Below are positions 12,886 to 22,181 of a DNA stretch of 32,050 nucleotides, in pieces. A model generated the notes under the pieces. The model was not told the origin of the DNA. It searched no databases and was given only the letters and a program-made list of their open reading frames with translations. The position numbers and the translations under genes are program-made. The DNA comes from Thioalkalivibrio sp. GTDB lineage: Bacteria; Pseudomonadota; Gammaproteobacteria; SpSt-1174. The stretch lies in the NCBI GenBank assembly GCA_011046015.1, contig DSBO01000168.1, positions 1 through 32,050 of the forward strand. The letters run 5' to 3'. Within the stretch, counting starts at the first letter, position 1; each line of letters starts with the position of its first letter.

Positions 12886-13746
12886 ATGGCAGGCGCAAAA
12901 GAGATCCGCACCCAGATCAAGAGTATCCAGAATACTCAGAAGATCACCAAGGCGATGGAAATGGTCGCCGCGTCCAAGATGCGCAGAGCGCAGGACCGGA
13001 TGGCGGCCACCAAGCCGTACGCGGAAAAGATGCGCAACGTGATTGGCCACCTGGCCATGGCGCATCCCGAGTACAAGCATCCGTTCCTGATCGAGCGCGA
13101 AGCCAAGCGCGTCGGTTTCATCATCGTGTCCTCGGACCGTGGTCTGTGCGGCGGCCTGAACATCAATCTGTTCAAGCAGGCCGTGCTGGCGATGAAGGAA
13201 TGGCAGCAGAAGGGTGTCGAGATTGACCTCGTCCTGATCGGTCAGAAGGCCAGCCAGTTCTTCAAGCGCATGGGTGGCAACGTCCTTGGCCAGGTGACCC
13301 ACCTGGGTGACCGTCCGCACCTGTCCGATCTGATCGGCAGCGTGAAGGTCATGCTCGATGGTTACACCGAAGGCCGGATCGACCGCCTCTTCCTGGTGGA
13401 AAACGAGTTCGTCAACACCATGACCCAGAAGCCGCGCGTCAGCACCCTGCTGCCGATCGCCGCCTCCGGGGAAGAAGAGCTCAAGCACCACTGGGATTAC
13501 ATCTACGAACCGGATGCGCAGGATGTCCTCGACGGGCTGCTGATGCGCTACGTGGAATCGCAGGTGTATCAGTCCGTGGTCGAAAACGTTGCCTGTGAAA
13601 TGGCGGCGCGAATGATTGCTATGAAATCTGCCACCGACAACGCGGGCGAGCTCATTGGCGATCTTAAGCTGGTGTACAACAAGGCACGCCAGGCGGCAAT
13701 TACCCAAGAAATTTCCGAGATCGTGAGCGGCGCCGCTGCGGTGTAA
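12886..13746 (+). CDS. atpG: F1 ATP synthase subunit gamma
   Basis: A 286-residue central rotor shaft subunit. The N-terminal helix motif [20 protein letters not shown] and the C-terminal helix motif [20 protein letters not shown] form the coiled-coil shaft that turns in the alpha3-beta3 ring. [12 protein letters not shown] is a strong family signature in the middle. A GAGG sits about 11 nt before the ATG, a little far, and a GC-rich hairpin lies in the leader. Confidence 0.98.
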   Translation: MAGAKEIRTQIKSIQNTQKITKAMEMVAASKMRRAQDRMAATKPYAEKMRNVIGHLAMAHPEYKHPFLIEREAKRVGFIIVSSDRGLCGGLNINLFKQAVLAMKEWQQKGVEIDLVLIGQKASQFFKRMGGNVLGQVTHLGDRPHLSDLIGSVKVMLDGYTEGRIDRLFLVENEFVNTMTQKPRVSTLLPIAASGEEELKHHWDYIYEPDAQDVLDGLLMRYVESQVYQSVVENVACEMAARMIAMKSATDNAGELIGDLKLVYNKARQAAITQEISEIVSGAAAV

Positions 13747-13777
13747 CGCGGTCGGTACTGAATTCGAATTGAGTTAA

Positions 13778-15178
<1,401 letters not shown>

Positions 15179-15209
15179 TTCCGAGGCTAAACCGAACAGA
15201 GGCTAGAAT

Positions 15210-15638
15210 ATGGCTATGACCATGCACGTAGACATTGTAAGCGCTGAGGAGTCGATCTTCTCCGGTACTGTCGAAGAGCTCTACGCCCCGGGTGAGATGG
15301 GTGAGCTCGGGATCTTCCCGCGCCACACCCAGCTCGTCACGCGTCTGAAGCCTGGCGAAGTCCGTGTGAAGCGGGAAGGTCAGTCGGAACTGGAGCTTTA
15401 TTTCGTCTCCGGCGGGATTCTCGAGGTTCAGCCGCACGTGGTGACTGTGCTTGCCGACACCGCCGTGCGCGCCAAGGACCTCGACGAGGCCGCCGCCCTG
15501 GAAGCGAAGAAGCAGGCCGAAGAGGCCCTCGCCGACAAGAAGGCCGACTTCGACTATGCCAAGGCCCAGACCGAGCTGGCTGAAGCGGTTGCCCAGCTGC
15601 GCACGATCCAGAAGATCCGCAAGCAGGGTGGTCAGTAA
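15210..15638 (+). CDS. atpC: F1 ATP synthase subunit epsilon
   Basis: A 142-residue subunit of the central stalk that couples gamma to the c-ring and can inhibit ATP hydrolysis. The N-terminal beta sandwich ([20 protein letters not shown]) is followed by the helical C-terminal hairpin ([14 protein letters not shown] to [12 protein letters not shown]), so it is the long form with the regulatory helices. AGAGG precedes the ATG. It closes the operon and a perfect terminator follows 28 bp later. Confidence 0.97.
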   Translation: MAMTMHVDIVSAEESIFSGTVEELYAPGEMGELGIFPRHTQLVTRLKPGEVRVKREGQSELELYFVSGGILEVQPHVVTVLADTAVRAKDLDEAAALEAKKQAEEALADKKADFDYAKAQTELAEAVAQLRTIQKIRKQGGQ

Positions 15639-15666
15639 GCAGCCGGCCTTGTGGCATCAGGCAGCG

Positions 15667-15695
15667 AAAAGGCAGCTTCGGCTGCCTTTTCTTTT
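15667..15695 (+). terminator. Intrinsic terminator of the atp operon
   Basis: AAAAGGCAGC-TTCG-GCTGCCTTTT is a perfect 10-bp stem closed by a stable TTCG tetraloop, followed by CTTTT. It lies just after atpC and before the glmU promoter zone, so it ends the atp transcript. The A-run on the 5' side would also let it work in reverse. Confidence 0.92.
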
Positions 15696-15711
15696 GGTCG
15701 TCGGTATGCCA

Positions 15712-15740
15712 TGGACGCACCGTTCCGATACGCCGATAAT
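15712..15740 (+). promoter_or_regulatory. Candidate promoter of glmU
   Basis: TGGACG, 17 bp spacer, GATAAT (5/6 to the -10 consensus). The -35 match is only partial. It lies between the atp terminator and the glmU ATG at 15768, where a promoter is expected, giving a leader of about 20 nt. Confidence 0.45.
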
Positions 15741-15767
15741 GACCCCGAGTCTTCGAACCGATCCGCC

Positions 15768-17141
15768 ATGAATCTCGCTGTCGTCATACTCGCCGCCGGA
15801 CAGGGCACGCGCATGCGCTCCCGGCTGCCCAAGGTGCTGCAGCCGCTTGCCGGCCGCCCGCTGCTCGATCATGTCATCGGGCGTGCCCGTGCGCTCGAGC
15901 CGGCCGCTATCCATGTGGTCTACGGCCACGGTGCCGACGCGGTGCAGGCTGCGTTCGCCCACCAGGACGACCTGCTTTGGGAACTCCAGGCCGAGCAGCT
16001 CGGCACGGGTCACGCGGTGGCCCAGGCGCTGCCCGGCATCCGGGACGAGGACGTCGTGCTGGTACTGTACGGTGACGTCCCGCTCACGGCCCCGGCCACG
16101 CTGGAACGCCTGATCCATGCCCTCGAGGCTCATGCGCTTGCGCTTCTCACGGTCAACCTTGCTGATCCCACGGGGTATGGGCGCATCCTGCGTGATGATG
16201 CCGGCGCGGTGGAGCGCATCGTCGAGGAGAAGGATGCCTCCCCCATCGAGCGGCGCATCCATGAGGTGAACACCGGCATCCTCGCCGCGCACGCCGGCGA
16301 TCTGCGTCGCTGGCTGTCGGCCGTGGATGCGGACAACGCGCAGGGCGAGTACTACCTCACCGACTGTGTCGGCCTGGCCGCGGCCGAGGGCGGCACGGTG
16401 CAGGCGCTCGCCTGCCACCACCCCATCGAGGTGATGGGGGTGAACGACAAGGCACAGCTCGCGCGCCTGGAACGCGACTGGCAGCGTCAGCTAGCCCATG
16501 AGCTGATGGACGCTGGCGCCACGCTCATCGATCCCGCACGCCTGGACATCCGCGGCAGCGTCGAGGTGGGCCGCGACGTCCTGATCGAGCCCAACGTGCT
16601 CTTCGAGGGGCGCGTGGTGCTCGGCGAGGGGGTCGTCGTCGGGCCCGGCTGCGTGCTGCGCGACTGCACCGTCGAGGACGGCACGCGGATCGACGCCCAC
16701 TGCGTGATCGACCAGGCGCACATCGGACCGGAGTGCCGTATCGGTCCCTTTGCGCGCATCCGCCCCGAGACGCGACTGGCCGGCCATGCCCATGTCGGCA
16801 ATTTCGTCGAGATCAAGAAGTCCGAGATCGGGGAAGGCAGCAAGATCAATCACCTGAGCTATGTCGGCGACAGCCGTGTGGGCGCACGCGTCAACATCGG
16901 CGCGGGTACCATCACCTGCAACTACGATGGCGCCCGCAAGCATCGCACCGTGATCGGCGACGACGCCTTCATCGGTTCAGACACCCAGCTGGTTGCCCCG
17001 GTGACGGTCGGGCGCGGTGCCACCATCGGCGCCGGATCGACCATCACCCGCGATGCCCCCGAGGACGCGCTCACCCTGAGTCGGGCGAAGCAGCTTACCC
17101 TCAAGGGCTGGCAACGGCCCAGCAAGCAGGACAAGGACTAG
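15768..17141 (+). CDS. glmU: Bifunctional GlcN-1-P acetyltransferase / GlcNAc-1-P uridyltransferase GlmU
   Basis: A 457-residue enzyme making UDP-GlcNAc for peptidoglycan and lipid A from glucosamine-1-phosphate. The N-terminal uridyltransferase half has [17 protein letters not shown] and VLYGDVPL. The C-terminal left-handed beta-helix carries hexapeptide repeats and the acetyltransferase site region [18 protein letters not shown] with INHLSYVGD and [11 protein letters not shown]. The ORF track begins at 15651, inside the terminator; ATG 15768 gives the standard [12 protein letters not shown] start. glmS follows 3 bp after the stop, so the two are cotranscribed. Confidence 0.98.
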   Translation: MNLAVVILAAGQGTRMRSRLPKVLQPLAGRPLLDHVIGRARALEPAAIHVVYGHGADAVQAAFAHQDDLLWELQAEQLGTGHAVAQALPGIRDEDVVLVLYGDVPLTAPATLERLIHALEAHALALLTVNLADPTGYGRILRDDAGAVERIVEEKDASPIERRIHEVNTGILAAHAGDLRRWLSAVDADNAQGEYYLTDCVGLAAAEGGTVQALACHHPIEVMGVNDKAQLARLERDWQRQLAHELMDAGATLIDPARLDIRGSVEVGRDVLIEPNVLFEGRVVLGEGVVVGPGCVLRDCTVEDGTRIDAHCVIDQAHIGPECRIGPFARIRPETRLAGHAHVGNFVEIKKSEIGEGSKINHLSYVGDSRVGARVNIGAGTITCNYDGARKHRTVIGDDAFIGSDTQLVAPVTVGRGATIGAGSTITRDAPEDALTLSRAKQLTLKGWQRPSKQDKD

Positions 17142-17144
17142 ACC

Positions 17145-18977
17145 ATGTGCGGAATCGTCGGTGCCGTCGCCCAGCGCGACGTGGCCCCCATCCTGCTCGA
17201 AGGCCTGCGGCGTCTCGAGTACCGCGGCTATGACTCCGCCGGTATGGCCGTGCTCGGTGCCGATGGCCCCTTCGCACGGCACCGCCGCGTCGGCAAGGTG
17301 GCGGAACTGGCCGAGGCGTTGTCCACCGCGCCGCTGCCCGGCAGTACCGGCGTGGCGCATACCCGCTGGGCCACCCACGGCGTGCCCACCGAGCGCAACG
17401 CCCACCCGCACATCTGCAACGACCGCGTCGCCGTGGTCCACAACGGCATCATCGAGAACCACGCCGAACTGCGCGCGCGCCAGCTCGAACAGGGCTATCG
17501 ATTCACATCCGACACGGACACCGAGGTGGTCGCCCACCAGGTGGTGCATTACCTCGATCAGGGCCTCGACCTGCTCGCGGCCGTGGCGCGTGCCGCGGCT
17601 GACCTCAAGGGGGCCTATGCCCTGGGCGTGGTTCACGTCGAGGAGCCCGGCCGCCTGGTCGCCGCGCGCCATGGCAGCCCGCTGGTGCTCGGTGTGGGTA
17701 TCGGCGAGAACTTCATCGCCTCTGACGTGCAAGCCCTCCTGCCCGTCACCCAGCGTTTCATCTACCTGGAGAATGGGGACATCGCCGACGTGCGCCGCGA
17801 CGCCGTGCAGGTCTACGACCAGGCCCTCGCCCCCGTGTCCCGGCCGGTGCGGGAGACGCAGCTCACCGCCCAGGCCGCCGACCGCGGTGCCTACCGGCAT
17901 TACATGCTCAAGGAGATCTTCGAGCAGCCGCGCGCCATCGCGGACACCCTGGAGGGGCGCATCGTCGACGGCCGCATCCCGGATGCCATCCTCGGACCCG
18001 GGGCCGACGCCCTGCTCGACCAGGTGCGTGCGGTGCAGATCGTGGCCTGCGGCACCAGCTACCATGCCGGACTCGTCGCCCGCTACTGGTTCGAGGCCGT
18101 GGCCGGCGTGCCGTGCCAGGTCGAGGTCGCCAGCGAGTTTCGTTACCGCTCCCACGTCGTGCAGGACGGAACCCTGTTCATCACCATCTCCCAGTCGGGC
18201 GAGACCGCCGACACGCTGGCCGCGCTGCTCGATACCCGGGGGCAGGGTTATCTCGGCTCCGTGGCCATCTGCAACGTACCCGAAAGCTCGCTGGTGCGCG
18301 AATCGGACTACGCCCTGATGACGCACGCCGGCCCGGAGATCGGGGTGGCGTCGACGAAGGCCTTTACCACCCAGCTCGTCGCCCTGCTCCTGCTGGTGCT
18401 CATCGTGGGCCGCCGCCACCGCCTCGCCGCCGACGAGGAGCAGCGCCTGGTGCGCGAACTCGAGGCCGTGCCGGGCCGCATCGAGGCCGTGCTCCAGCTC
18501 GACCCGGCCATCGAGGAATTCGCACGCCACTTCGCCCAGCGCCACCATGCACTGTTTCTCGGGCGTGGCACCCAGTACCCGGTGGCCATGGAGGGGGCGC
18601 TCAAGCTCAAGGAGATCTCCTACATCCACGCCGAGGCCTATCCTGCCGGCGAACTCAAGCACGGTCCGCTCGCGCTGGTCGACGAGGAGATGCCGGTGAT
18701 CGCCGTGGCGCCCTCGGGCGAGCTGCTGGAAAAGCTCCTGTCGAATCTCGAGGAGGTGCGCGCACGCGGCGGCGAGCTGCTGGTCTTTGCCGACCAGCGC
18801 GGCGCGTTTCGTGGCCGCGACGGCATCGCGGTGCTCGACGTGGTCCCCGTGGAGGAGACCACGGCGCCGATCGTCTACACCGTGCCGCTGCAGCTGCTGG
18901 CCTACCACACGGCGGTGATGAAGGGCACCGACGTTGACCAGCCGCGTAACCTCGCCAAGTCCGTCACCGTCGAGTAA
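17145..18977 (+). CDS. glmS: Glutamine-fructose-6-phosphate aminotransferase (isomerizing) GlmS
   Basis: A 610-residue enzyme converting fructose-6-phosphate and glutamine to glucosamine-6-phosphate, the first committed step of amino-sugar synthesis. Cys2 in MCGIVGAV is the N-terminal glutaminase nucleophile; RLEYRGYDSAGMA and HTRWATHG follow. Two SIS domains hold the sugar site (VACGTSYHAG; ISQSGETADTLAAL; GRGTQYPVAMEGALKLKE). The C-terminus QPRNLAKSVTVE is invariant in the family. No glmS ribozyme is seen; the 3-bp gap from glmU leaves no room for one. Confidence 0.98.
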   Translation: MCGIVGAVAQRDVAPILLEGLRRLEYRGYDSAGMAVLGADGPFARHRRVGKVAELAEALSTAPLPGSTGVAHTRWATHGVPTERNAHPHICNDRVAVVHNGIIENHAELRARQLEQGYRFTSDTDTEVVAHQVVHYLDQGLDLLAAVARAAADLKGAYALGVVHVEEPGRLVAARHGSPLVLGVGIGENFIASDVQALLPVTQRFIYLENGDIADVRRDAVQVYDQALAPVSRPVRETQLTAQAADRGAYRHYMLKEIFEQPRAIADTLEGRIVDGRIPDAILGPGADALLDQVRAVQIVACGTSYHAGLVARYWFEAVAGVPCQVEVASEFRYRSHVVQDGTLFITISQSGETADTLAALLDTRGQGYLGSVAICNVPESSLVRESDYALMTHAGPEIGVASTKAFTTQLVALLLLVLIVGRRHRLAADEEQRLVRELEAVPGRIEAVLQLDPAIEEFARHFAQRHHALFLGRGTQYPVAMEGALKLKEISYIHAEAYPAGELKHGPLALVDEEMPVIAVAPSGELLEKLLSNLEEVRARGGELLVFADQRGAFRGRDGIAVLDVVPVEETTAPIVYTVPLQLLAYHTAVMKGTDVDQPRNLAKSVTVE

Positions 18978-18979
18978 TT

Positions 18980-19002
18980 CCCAGCGCCCCGCTGGGGCTT
19001 TG
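18980..19002 (+). terminator. Probable terminator after glmS
   Basis: CCCAGCG-CCC-CGCTGGG is a 7-bp GC-rich stem starting 3 nt after the glmS stop, followed by GCTTTG. The T-run is short and interrupted, so this is a moderate call. It would separate glmUS from the small downstream gene. Confidence 0.6.
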
Positions 19003-19068
19003 TTGTGCAGGCCCCTTGACTCGTGTACCTTTAGCGCGCGAAAAATCTGGTGCTTTGAGGTATCCGAG

Positions 19069-19365
19069 ATGGAAAAGACTGAACTGAACAAACGCTGCGT
19101 CGAGCTGTACAACCACCCGCGTGTGCGCAACATGATGTGGAACGCCCGCATGTTCTGGGACTTCGGCCGCAAGCTGAACCCGACGAACGAGGAGCTGACC
19201 ACCCCGCGCGTCGACCTCTGCGAGCTGGAGGTCATGCTCTCCGCCGCCGCCTGGAGCGAGTCCCAGTGCGCCGCCGACCTCAACAGCCGCAACCCGGGCC
19301 GTGCCGACTTCATCCGTCGCGCCGTCCAGAGCGGTCAGCGTCCGGTCCTGGCGCGCGTCGCCTGA
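19069..19365 (+). CDS. Small conserved-looking protein of unknown function (98 aa)
   Basis: I do not recognise this protein. The track ORF starts at 18934 inside glmS, but a GAGG at 8 nt supports ATG 19069 and a 98-residue product starting MEKTELNKRCVELYNHPRV. It has no signal peptide or membrane helix. It is rich in Arg, Asn, Met and Trp, with three cysteines (10, 51, 67) and an aromatic cluster NMMWNARMFWDFGRK. Codon choice looks well adapted (CTG, AAC, CGT/CGC, ACC). It lies between the glmS hairpin and a perfect palindromic terminator, so it is probably its own transcription unit; a TTGACT at 19016 could be its -35, though no good -10 follows. Coding status is likely from codon use and signals; function unknown. 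Confidence 0.75.
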   Translation: MEKTELNKRCVELYNHPRVRNMMWNARMFWDFGRKLNPTNEELTTPRVDLCELEVMLSAAAWSESQCAADLNSRNPGRADFIRRAVQSGQRPVLARVA

Positions 19366-19391
19366 TCGGCTCGCCATTCGGCGGGAACGTC

Positions 19392-19429
19392 GCATAAAAA
19401 AACCGGGCCATGGCCCGGTTTTTTTATGC
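19392..19429. terminator. Bidirectional intrinsic terminator, 38-bp perfect palindrome
   Basis: GCATAAAAAAACCGGGCC and its exact reverse complement meet at an ATG/CAT-like centre: the whole 38 bp reads the same on both strands. It forms a GC core of CCGGGCCATGGCCCGG flanked by A7 and T7 runs. It lies between the 98-aa gene (plus) and the DJ-1 gene (minus), so it can end both transcripts. Confidence 0.95.
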
Positions 19430-19447
19430 CTGTCATGCAGGAGGGGG

Positions 19448-20008
19448 TCAGTCCCTGGTCGGGCGTTGCAGCGGCCCTTCCACCTCGGCGCGCTTGCCCG
19501 CGCCGGCGAGTTTCTCGATCAGATCGAGGGCGAAGTCCATAGCCGTGCCTGGACCCCGGGAGGTCACAATCAGCCCGTCCGTCTCTACCGCGTTCTGCGT
19601 AAGCGTCGTGTCCGGCAGGTCCAGCGCATCCAGCACGCCCGGGAAGCTGGTCGCCCGACGTCCCTGGAGCAGCCCCGCGCTGGCCAGTACCTTGGGTGCC
19701 GCACAGATCGCGCCGACATACCGCCCGGTAGCCGCCATCTGCCGTACCAGGGTCTGGATGCGGGGGTCCGCCTCGAGGTGATCCGATCCCGGCTGTCCGC
19801 CGGGCAGCACCACCATGTCGAACTCGCGCCCGAGCACCGCGTCCAGTTCCGCGTCCGGCATCAGCACCGTACCGCGCGAGGCCGTCACCGGTCCGGCCAC
19901 CAGCCCCGCCGTGACGACCTCGATGCCGGCGCGGCGCAGGAGGTCAATGATCGTGACGGCTTCTAGTTCCTCGCAGCCGTCGGCGAGGGGGACAAGGACG
20001 CTTGCCAT
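19448..20008 (-). CDS. DJ-1/PfpI family protein (YajL-like)
   Basis: A 186-residue member of the DJ-1/ThiJ/PfpI superfamily, closest in layout to E. coli YajL. The start ASVLVPLADGCEELEAV holds the conserved acidic residue, and the nucleophile elbow GAICAAPKVLA holds the reactive cysteine. FDMVVLPGGQPGSDHL is another family block. YajL-like proteins have been linked to oxidative-stress defence, protein deglycation and thiol chemistry; which applies here is open. AGGAGG lies 7 nt before the ATG, inside the end of the upstream deacetylase gene, which it overlaps by 46 nt. Last gene of the leftward envC-ctpA-yibQ group. Confidence 0.93.
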   Translation of the reverse strand: MASVLVPLADGCEELEAVTIIDLLRRAGIEVVTAGLVAGPVTASRGTVLMPDAELDAVLGREFDMVVLPGGQPGSDHLEADPRIQTLVRQMAATGRYVGAICAAPKVLASAGLLQGRRATSFPGVLDALDLPDTTLTQNAVETDGLIVTSRGPGTAMDFALDLIEKLAGAGKRAEVEGPLQRPTRD

Positions 20009-20769
20009 ACCTGCCTCCTATCACGAATGTCGAGCAGCTCGCTAACCGGCACCAGTTCGATGCCCAGGGCATCGAGCTCGCCCAGCCGGGCCTCCAGCAC
20101 CTCAAGCGTCGCCCCGTAGGGGTGACCGATGCCGACGGCCACGCCCCGGCGCAGGGCGACCTGAATCAGGTGGTCGAACTGGCGTTCCACAAAGGCCGCA
20201 TCATCGGGCTCGCTATCGAGAAACACGTCGCGATCCACCGTCGGCACGCGCCGCTCCAGCGCCACGCGCATTGCCACCGACTCGGCCGTGGTACGGCTGT
20301 CGACGAAGTACAGATCGCCGCGATCGGCCAGCACCTGCATCAGCCAGTCCATGTGCCCGGGATGCCGCGTGAGCAGGCTGCCCATGTGGTTGTTGACGCC
20401 CCGCACGTGCGGCACCGCGGCCAGTCCTGTCTCCAGCGCGCGCTTCACCGCCTGTTCCGACATGTCCATGGTCACCCCGCCCGGACCCAGTGGCCGTTCA
20501 TGTACCGCCTGCATCGGCAGGTGCAGCATCACTTCCTTGCCGCGTTCATGGGCCATGGTGGCGATCTGCGCCGCGAACGGGGTGTCCGGCAACACCGCGT
20601 AGGTGACCGGACCCGGCAGCGCCAGGCTGCGCAGCCCCGCCTCGCGCTGGTAACCCAGGTCATCGAGGATGAGCGCGATAACCGGGTGCTGATGGGGCGG
20701 CTCGTCGGCCACCGCCGCGCCCGCGCCGAGGGCAGCGAACAGCAGCATCAGCCACTGCATCGGCCGCAT
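19963..20769 (-). CDS. yibQ: Divergent polysaccharide deacetylase family protein (YibQ-like)
   Basis: A 268-residue exported protein with a signal peptide (MQWLMLLFAALGAGAAVA) and a divergent polysaccharide deacetylase fold. Seen motifs include IALILDDLGY (metal-site Asp pair region), EVMLHLPMQAV, VNNHMGSLLT and GVAVGIGHPYG. The family is found beside envC and ctpA in gammaproteobacteria, suggesting a role in the envelope; its substrate is not established. It starts 4 bp after the ctpA stop. M4 could serve as an alternative start. Confidence 0.92.
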   Translation of the reverse strand: MRPMQWLMLLFAALGAGAAVADEPPHQHPVIALILDDLGYQREAGLRSLALPGPVTYAVLPDTPFAAQIATMAHERGKEVMLHLPMQAVHERPLGPGGVTMDMSEQAVKRALETGLAAVPHVRGVNNHMGSLLTRHPGHMDWLMQVLADRGDLYFVDSRTTAESVAMRVALERRVPTVDRDVFLDSEPDDAAFVERQFDHLIQVALRRGVAVGIGHPYGATLEVLEARLGELDALGIELVPVSELLDIRDRRQVWQASLSPSPTAARN

Positions 20770-20773
20770 CGTG

Positions 20774-22096
20774 TCAGCCTCGCTGCTTCACGATACTCAG
20801 GCCCTTGAGCAGGTTAAGCGCCTCGAACAGCTGGTAGTCGCGCTGCGCCAGCGGCTGCTCTTCGGTCTTCTTGACTGCCTCTTCGCCCTCGGGCGTCTTC
20901 TGCCCGTTCTCCAGGTGACGCGAGAGGTCCGCCTCCGTCAGGGGCCGGAAACCGCCACCTTCGGACTCTGCCACGCGCAGCGGCTCCACGATGATGTCCG
21001 GCTTGATGCCGTCGGCCTGGATCGAGCGACCGTTGGGCGTGTAGTAGCGTGCCGTCGTCAGTTTGAGGGCAGTGTCCTGCGTCAGCTGCAGGATCGTCTG
21101 TACCGATCCCTTGCCGAAGGTCTTGGTGCCCATGATGAGCGCGCGCTCGTGATCCTGCAGAGCACCCGCCACGATCTCGGAGGCCGACGCGGAACCCTCG
21201 TTCACCAGCACAACGATCGGGGCGCCGTCGGCGACGTCACCCGGGCTGGCCGAATAGCGCAGCCTGGAATCCTCGATGCGGCCCTCGGTGTAGACGATGA
21301 GGCCCGACTCGAGGAAGGCGTCGGAGACGCCCACGGCGCCGTTGAGCACGCCGCCCGGGTTGTTGCGCAGGTCGAGCACCAGACCCTTGAGGCGACCGTC
21401 GCTCTCGGCCTTCAGTTTCTGCACCGCATCCACCAGGTCCCGCGTGGTGCGCGACTGGAAGTTGGTGATGCGCAGGTAGCCGAAGCCCGGCTCCAGGCTG
21501 TGGCTCTTGACGCTCTTCACCTGGATGATGTCGCGCTTGATGCTGATCTCCAGCGGCCTGTCGGCCCCTTCGCGCACGATGGTCAGGGTGATGGAGGTGC
21601 CCTTCTTGCCGCGCATCAGCTTCACCGCCTCGTTGAGCGACATGCCCTTCACCGGCTTGTCGTCCAGACGGATGATCAGGTCGCCGGCGCGCACCCCGGC
21701 GCGCTGCGCCGGGGTGTCGTCGATGGGCGCGATCACCTTGACGAAGCCGTCTTCCATGCCCACTTCGATGCCCAGCCCGCCGAACTCGCCGGAGGTGCCA
21801 ATCTGCAGCTCCTTGAACTCTTCCTCGCCGAGGTAATCGGAGTGCGGATCCAGCCCCGTGAGCATGCCGCGGATGGCGTTCTCCAGCAGTTCCTTGTCGT
21901 CGACGTCCTCGACGTAATCGCGCTTGATGCGACCGTAGACCTCGGTCAGCTTGCGCAACTCTTCCAGCGGCAGGGCATCCGGCTGCGTGGCGGCGCGCGT
22001 GTCGCGCTCGGCGAACACGCTGAGCGTCATGCTCAGCGACACACCCAGCAGCAGGCCCATGAGCAGGCCGAATCCAAGGCGGTATTTGGCTTTCAT
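20774..22096 (-). CDS. ctpA: Carboxy-terminal processing protease CtpA (S41 family)
   Basis: A 440-residue periplasmic serine protease anchored by an N-terminal helix or signal (LGFGLLMGLLLGVSLSMTLSVFA). A PDZ domain (about 95-175, GLGIEVGMEDGFVKVIAPI) recognises substrate C-termini. The catalytic Ser lies in NEGSASASEIVAGAL and the Lys in TFGKGSVQT. The track start at 22162 is passed over because GGAGAG lies just before the ATG at 22096 and gives the standard MKAKYRLG start. In relatives CtpA trims cell-wall hydrolases or their activators, which fits its position between envC and yibQ. Confidence 0.95.
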   Translation of the reverse strand: MKAKYRLGFGLLMGLLLGVSLSMTLSVFAERDTRAATQPDALPLEELRKLTEVYGRIKRDYVEDVDDKELLENAIRGMLTGLDPHSDYLGEEEFKELQIGTSGEFGGLGIEVGMEDGFVKVIAPIDDTPAQRAGVRAGDLIIRLDDKPVKGMSLNEAVKLMRGKKGTSITLTIVREGADRPLEISIKRDIIQVKSVKSHSLEPGFGYLRITNFQSRTTRDLVDAVQKLKAESDGRLKGLVLDLRNNPGGVLNGAVGVSDAFLESGLIVYTEGRIEDSRLRYSASPGDVADGAPIVVLVNEGSASASEIVAGALQDHERALIMGTKTFGKGSVQTILQLTQDTALKLTTARYYTPNGRSIQADGIKPDIIVEPLRVAESEGGGFRPLTEADLSRHLENGQKTPEGEEAVKKTEEQPLAQRDYQLFEALNLLKGLSIVKQRG

Positions 22097-22181
22097 CAAT
22101 CTCTCCAGAAACGTGGCGGGGGTTTCGCGCCCTGAGGGTGGTATCTTAGCATTCAATGGCATTGGACCAACCCGGCATGAA

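Noticed and set aside
17139-17147. glmS ribozyme or riboswitch before glmS
   Set aside because: Only 3 bp separate glmU and glmS, and glmS ribozymes belong mainly to Gram-positive bacteria.
16977-19313. 778-aa minus-strand ORF opposite glmS
   Set aside because: It is antisense to a complete, well-conserved glmS, has His/Gly/Asp-rich composition typical of a high-GC reverse-frame shadow, and no family motif.
20771-22135. 454-aa plus-strand ORF opposite ctpA
   Set aside because: Shadow of the S41 protease; no recognisable domain.
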